Of a stretch of 64,000 nucleotides of DNA, positions 61,223 to 64,000 are shown in pieces (position 1 is the first letter of the stretch; each line of letters begins with the position of its first letter). The translations under genes and the position numbers were made by a program. Below the pieces are notes generated by a model. It searched no databases. It had not been told where the DNA came from and saw only the letters and a program-made list of their open reading frames with translations. The stretch comes from Snodgrassella alvi. Lineage in GTDB: Bacteria > Pseudomonadota > Gammaproteobacteria > Burkholderiales > Neisseriaceae. The stretch lies in assembly GCF_002777855.1 (NCBI RefSeq), contig NZ_MEIK01000034.1, positions 496,001 through 560,000 of the forward strand. Reading direction: 5' to 3'.

Positions 61223-61639
61223 TTAATCTCCATTAATCCATACTTGTTCTATCCAATCTGCAAGATCTTCCCAAGAATCATTGCTATAGCCATCTGGTGT
61301 CCAATAATGTACTTTACCATTTGGAAGTAAACAATAATAGCTACCATTATCCTCACATATTGGTAGCCAATCTTCAGGTAAACCTAGCTCCCTTGCTTCA
61401 TTCAATACTATTGATAATTCAGAAGGATATTTTTTTTCTTTTGTTACTAATAGTAATTCAATTGTTCCATAAAAAATATTATCTGCTTCTTTAAGAAGCT
61501 TTCTGTAATCTTCTGGAAAACAAAAGTTAATTTCTTTCTCATAATTATCAAGCAAATTATCATCAGGAAGAGCGACATTAATTACCTCTCCATTTGATAA
61601 TTTTTTTAAATGTTCAATAACGTTATTTAGATCACTCAT
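61223..61639 (-). CDS. SUKH (SMI1/KNR4)-family immunity protein
   Basis: A 138-residue acidic cytoplasmic protein with the SUKH core: a start helix, FCFPEDYRKLLKEAD, LPICEDNGSYYCLLPNGKVHYWTPDGY and a C-terminal DWIEQVW helix. SUKH proteins are the usual immunity partners of HNH/LHH and other nucleic-acid toxins. It starts 11 bases after the LHH-toxin stop. Confidence 0.87.
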   Translation of the reverse strand: MSDLNNVIEHLKKLSNGEVINVALPDDNLLDNYEKEINFCFPEDYRKLLKEADNIFYGTIELLLVTKEKKYPSELSIVLNEARELGLPEDWLPICEDNGSYYCLLPNGKVHYWTPDGYSNDSWEDLADWIEQVWINGD

Positions 61640-61650
61640 TGATACTCCTA

Positions 61651-63900
61651 TTATTTAAAATCATTTGCTCTATTTTTCCAATAATTAGAGCGCCATTTAT
61701 TAAACTGATTACGATTTATTCCCGAAGGAATAGTATTTGGATTAATGTGAATTTTATCACTATATTGTTGATGAAATGATTGTGTAACTTCCGCTATGGC
61801 ACTATCTTGCCGTTGAGTCATATGATGTAAATTAATTGGTTTTTTATCATAACCTATTGGTGCTCTCCCTTGTTCCATAAGCTGTAAATTTGTTTTTCCC
61901 GATTTAGGATCAATATATTTAGGATCAAATAAATCATCACGTTGATAAACCTTATTACCACTAAACTCTATAGGATCTTTAGACCAATATTTTCTTTCTT
62001 GCCCAAAATATTTTGTTGCATCAGCCTGTGTGGCTCCTGTCATCCCCTTTCCTGCATTCCCATCCATTCCTTTTTTAATTTTATCCTCTTTTATAAGATT
62101 AGCCACATTTTCAGTTTGCTTAACCATTTCTGCTACATTTCCTGCTTCTTTCGCTTTTTCATAGGCTTTTTGTGCAGTATGCATTTTTTTAGCTGCATCA
62201 CCAACAAGTGGCACTACTCCAATTGCGGTAAATACATAATCCCCAACTGTCTCTGCTTCATACAATCCCTTTATATCTCCTAATATTGGTATAAAATCTA
62301 TTACATTGCTTATAATAAACTTAGCTGCATCCTTTTGAACTTCTTCTCTTTTTCTTTGACATTCGCTTGGATTTAAGTTTTTACAAATTAATTTGATAAA
62401 TTTTTCTTCATTTAGCTTTCTAGTTTTTTCAGGAGTTGTCCCAAAATAAGGCCAATCATTATTGTTTAGGTTATTATCTACAGCCGTATGCGCAGCCTGA
62501 TTACCTTGCGCTGCATCTGCCATACCTCCACCCGCTACCGCTCCCGTAGCCGCTCCTGCCAGTCCTGATATTGCTGATACAGTTGCCTTCTCCTCTGCCG
62601 TCAAATCCTTTGGTTCTTTGTCATACAGCCATTTCGATACAACGGGAGCAATTGCCTCTGATCCACCTGCCGCCAATGCTCCTGCCAATGCATCATTCCC
62701 CCCTGCTGCCGCTACCGCTGCACCTAATACTGCATGTGCCACCAGATGAGCTGTGCTGCCTTCAGCTTCTTTGCCTTTAAAGTATTGGCCTATCTGATAG
62801 GAAACCACCGGACTGGCTGTGGCTGCCAATATGCCCCCTACGCTATTGGTTGGTGCGGCCAATCCCGCTCCGATGGCATTCAGCAGTAAGCCGCCTGTGT
62901 TCCATTGCGACAGTTCTTTTTCGTATTGTTCCCGCTCTGATAAGGTCAGGTTTTCGTCTTTCAGTTTTTCTTTCAGGCTATCCTTTTTGCTGTTTATCAT
63001 TGCTGAGGTAGCCTGTATATTGGCGCTGAATTCCTGTGTGACCTCACGCTGTGTATCCAGCTCTTTCTGAACTTTGTCTTTGTCAAAGTTATTACTCAGG
63101 TAGCCGGCTTTATCCGCATAGTTGTCGCTGCTGGTATCGGTATGAATACCGGCTATGGTTTCGGCTACGCTTTTACCGGTTTTCTGCTGTTGGGCAGCAG
63201 CTTCCGTGATGATGATGTTACCAGTATTGATGCCGCTGTGGGTGGTACTGCTGCTATGGCCACTATCGTGTCCGAAGCCAAGGGACTTGCTGGCACCCGT
63301 TTCACCCTGATTAGCCAGATTAATCTTATCGTTACCAGTAGGATGTTTTTGTCCCAGTGTTGATCCACTAATGCTGCCACTGGCACCGATACCAATACTA
63401 CTGCCACTGTAATCACTATGATTATGAATATCGCTGCTCGTCAGGCTGCCGGTAATTACTTGGTTTTTGCCTGCCGCTTCGGCTGCTTCGGTAGAGGTGA
63501 TGATGGCACCTTTGAGGTCGGTATTGCCTTTGATGTTGAGCTGGTAGCCATTGTCACCGGCAATGATGCCGCTTTGTTCTGTTACAGCAGCATAATCGGC
63601 TTTAATTTTGCTTTTACTAAAGCTGGCAGAGGCGGATGCGCCATAGCCTACGGTAACCTGCCCGCTGATATTCTGCTGTTTGCTGTTGTATTTGGCTGTG
63701 TCCTGCAAGCTTTCGATATTTAGTTCGGCTGCATCAATCTGTACGCCTTTACCTGCTACCTGTGCGCCTTTGATGTTGGTGGCTCCGCCGCTGGTGAGGC
63801 TGGTGTTGCCGCTGCTGCTTCCAATATGGCTGTTGCGGTAGCTGGTTTCGTCGCCGTTGCCATGTCCTTTGCCGCGGTTGGCACCTGCGGTGATCTCGCA
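61651..63900 (-). CDS. Orphan FhaB/CdiA C-terminal cassette with LHH-type nuclease toxin (5'-truncated)
   Basis: The frame is open from after a TAA at 63901-63903; a TTG at 63708 gives a 685-residue product. Order: FHA-repeat region, VTQEFSANIQ joint, pretoxin domain (LLLNAIGAGLAAPTNSVGG, HAVLGAAVAAAGGNDALAGA) ending in AVDNNLNN where other CdiA have VENN, a helical linker, then the toxin: PIGYDKKPINLHHMTQRQDS with LHH at 627-629. This is the LHH clade of HNH/EndoVII nucleases. The upstream neighbour is a terminator, so expression on its own is doubtful. The classic role is to be recombined into a full-length gene. Confidence 0.8.
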   Translation of the reverse strand, partial: CEITAGANRGKGHGNGDETSYRNSHIGSSSGNTSLTSGGATNIKGAQVAGKGVQIDAAELNIESLQDTAKYNSKQQNISGQVTVGYGASASASFSKSKIKADYAAVTEQSGIIAGDNGYQLNIKGNTDLKGAIITSTEAAEAAGKNQVITGSLTSSDIHNHSDYSGSSIGIGASGSISGSTLGQKHPTGNDKINLANQGETGASKSLGFGHDSGHSSSTTHSGINTGNIIITEAAAQQQKTGKSVAETIAGIHTDTSSDNYADKAGYLSNNFDKDKVQKELDTQREVTQEFSANIQATSAMINSKKDSLKEKLKDENLTLSEREQYEKELSQWNTGGLLLNAIGAGLAAPTNSVGGILAATASPVVSYQIGQYFKGKEAEGSTAHLVAHAVLGAAVAAAGGNDALAGALAAGGSEAIAPVVSKWLYDKEPKDLTAEEKATVSAISGLAGAATGAVAGGGMADAAQGNQAAHTAVDNNLNNNDWPYFGTTPEKTRKLNEEKFIKLICKNLNPSECQRKREEVQKDAAKFIISNVIDFIPILGDIKGLYEAETVGDYVFTAIGVVPLVGDAAKKMHTAQKAYEKAKEAGNVAEMVKQTENVANLIKEDKIKKGMDGNAGKGMTGATQADATKYFGQERKYWSKDPIEFSGNKVYQRDDLFDPKYIDPKSGKTNLQLMEQGRAPIGYDKKPINLHHMTQRQDSAIAEVTQSFHQQYSDKIHINPNTIPSGINRNQFNKWRSNYWKNRANDFK
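63032..63874. repeat. 843-bp direct repeat, copy C
   Basis: Partner of 60041-60883, with the same reading frame and no indels. It is the homology over which cassettes could recombine with an expressed fhaB/cdiA gene. Confidence 0.92.
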
Positions 63901-63920
63901 TTAACCACAATATCTTTTTC

Positions 63921-63952
63921 ACATAAAAAACCCACCTATATTAAGGTGGGTT
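63921..63952 (-). terminator. Terminator upstream of the first cassette
   Basis: A 9-bp perfect stem (AACCCACCT/AGGTGGGTT) with a 6-base loop is followed by six Ts on the minus strand. It must end a minus-strand gene located beyond the window, and separates it from the first orphan cassette. Confidence 0.82.
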
Positions 63953-64000
63953 AGTGCAGATAAATGGCCATGTTCCTTTTCATCGGCTGTTTAATCTGAC

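Overview
This window looks like a chromosomal segment of a Neisseriaceae-type betaproteobacterium, possibly the bee-gut genus Snodgrassella. The genus is an inference. The supports are an AT-rich base composition, a PilW type IV pilus lipoprotein in the rlmN-pilW-rodZ-ispG-hisS-yfgM-der-hfq cluster, the absence of bamB between yfgM and der (as in Neisseria), beta-proteobacterial IlvI features, and an FhaB/TpsA/CdiA-type toxin cassette array at the right end.

Left part (1-11.3 kb): an AspT/YidE-type carrier cut by the window edge, a patatin-like lipoprotein, and a complete four-gene export system on the minus strand (HlyD-type adaptor, double-ATPase RbbA/YhiH-type fusion, YhhJ-type permease, NodT-type outer-membrane lipoprotein). 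A divergent gene encodes a shortened DAHP-synthase-like protein that lacks most catalytic and metal-binding residues. Middle-left (11.5-24.2 kb): the branched-chain amino acid genes ilvI-ilvH-ilvC, an MHS-family transporter, smpB, a small membrane protein, guaA, an MFS carrier followed by an alpha/beta hydrolase with a convergent LysR regulator, and a CsbD-like stress protein. At 24.6-26.8 kb lies a TPR-like protein built on six almost identical 111-bp tandem units.

Core block (27-55 kb): dusA, thyA-folA, tpx, queH, emrE-like, hfq, der, yfgM-hisS-ispG-rodZ-pilW-rlmN, a 2OG-Fe(II) oxygenase inserted before ndk, zapE, ihfB-rpsA, cmk, aroA, ruvB, a phosphohexomutase, an MFS carrier, trxA, metZ, yaaA and tRNA-Ser(UGA). 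Most transcription units end in clear hairpin terminators.

Right end (55.2-64 kb): an accessory region starts after tRNA-Ser with a DUF2321-like zinc-ribbon protein. It then holds an array of 5'-truncated ('orphan') FhaB/CdiA C-terminal toxin cassettes, all on the minus strand and each followed by a putative immunity gene. These are an LHH-type nuclease with a SUKH immunity protein, a putative alpha/beta-hydrolase (lipase-like) toxin with a lipoprotein partner, a decayed remnant of a related toxin, and a second lipase-like toxin in which the expected nucleophile Ser is Ile, followed by two paralogous lipoproteins. An 843-bp direct repeat links the first two cassettes and an 84-bp piece of it heads the third. 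This fits the silent tpsC/cdiA-CT cassette model known from Neisseria and enterobacteria. The lipase-type pair with lipoprotein immunities, and the switch point at VTQEF rather than VENN, are the parts most likely to be new.
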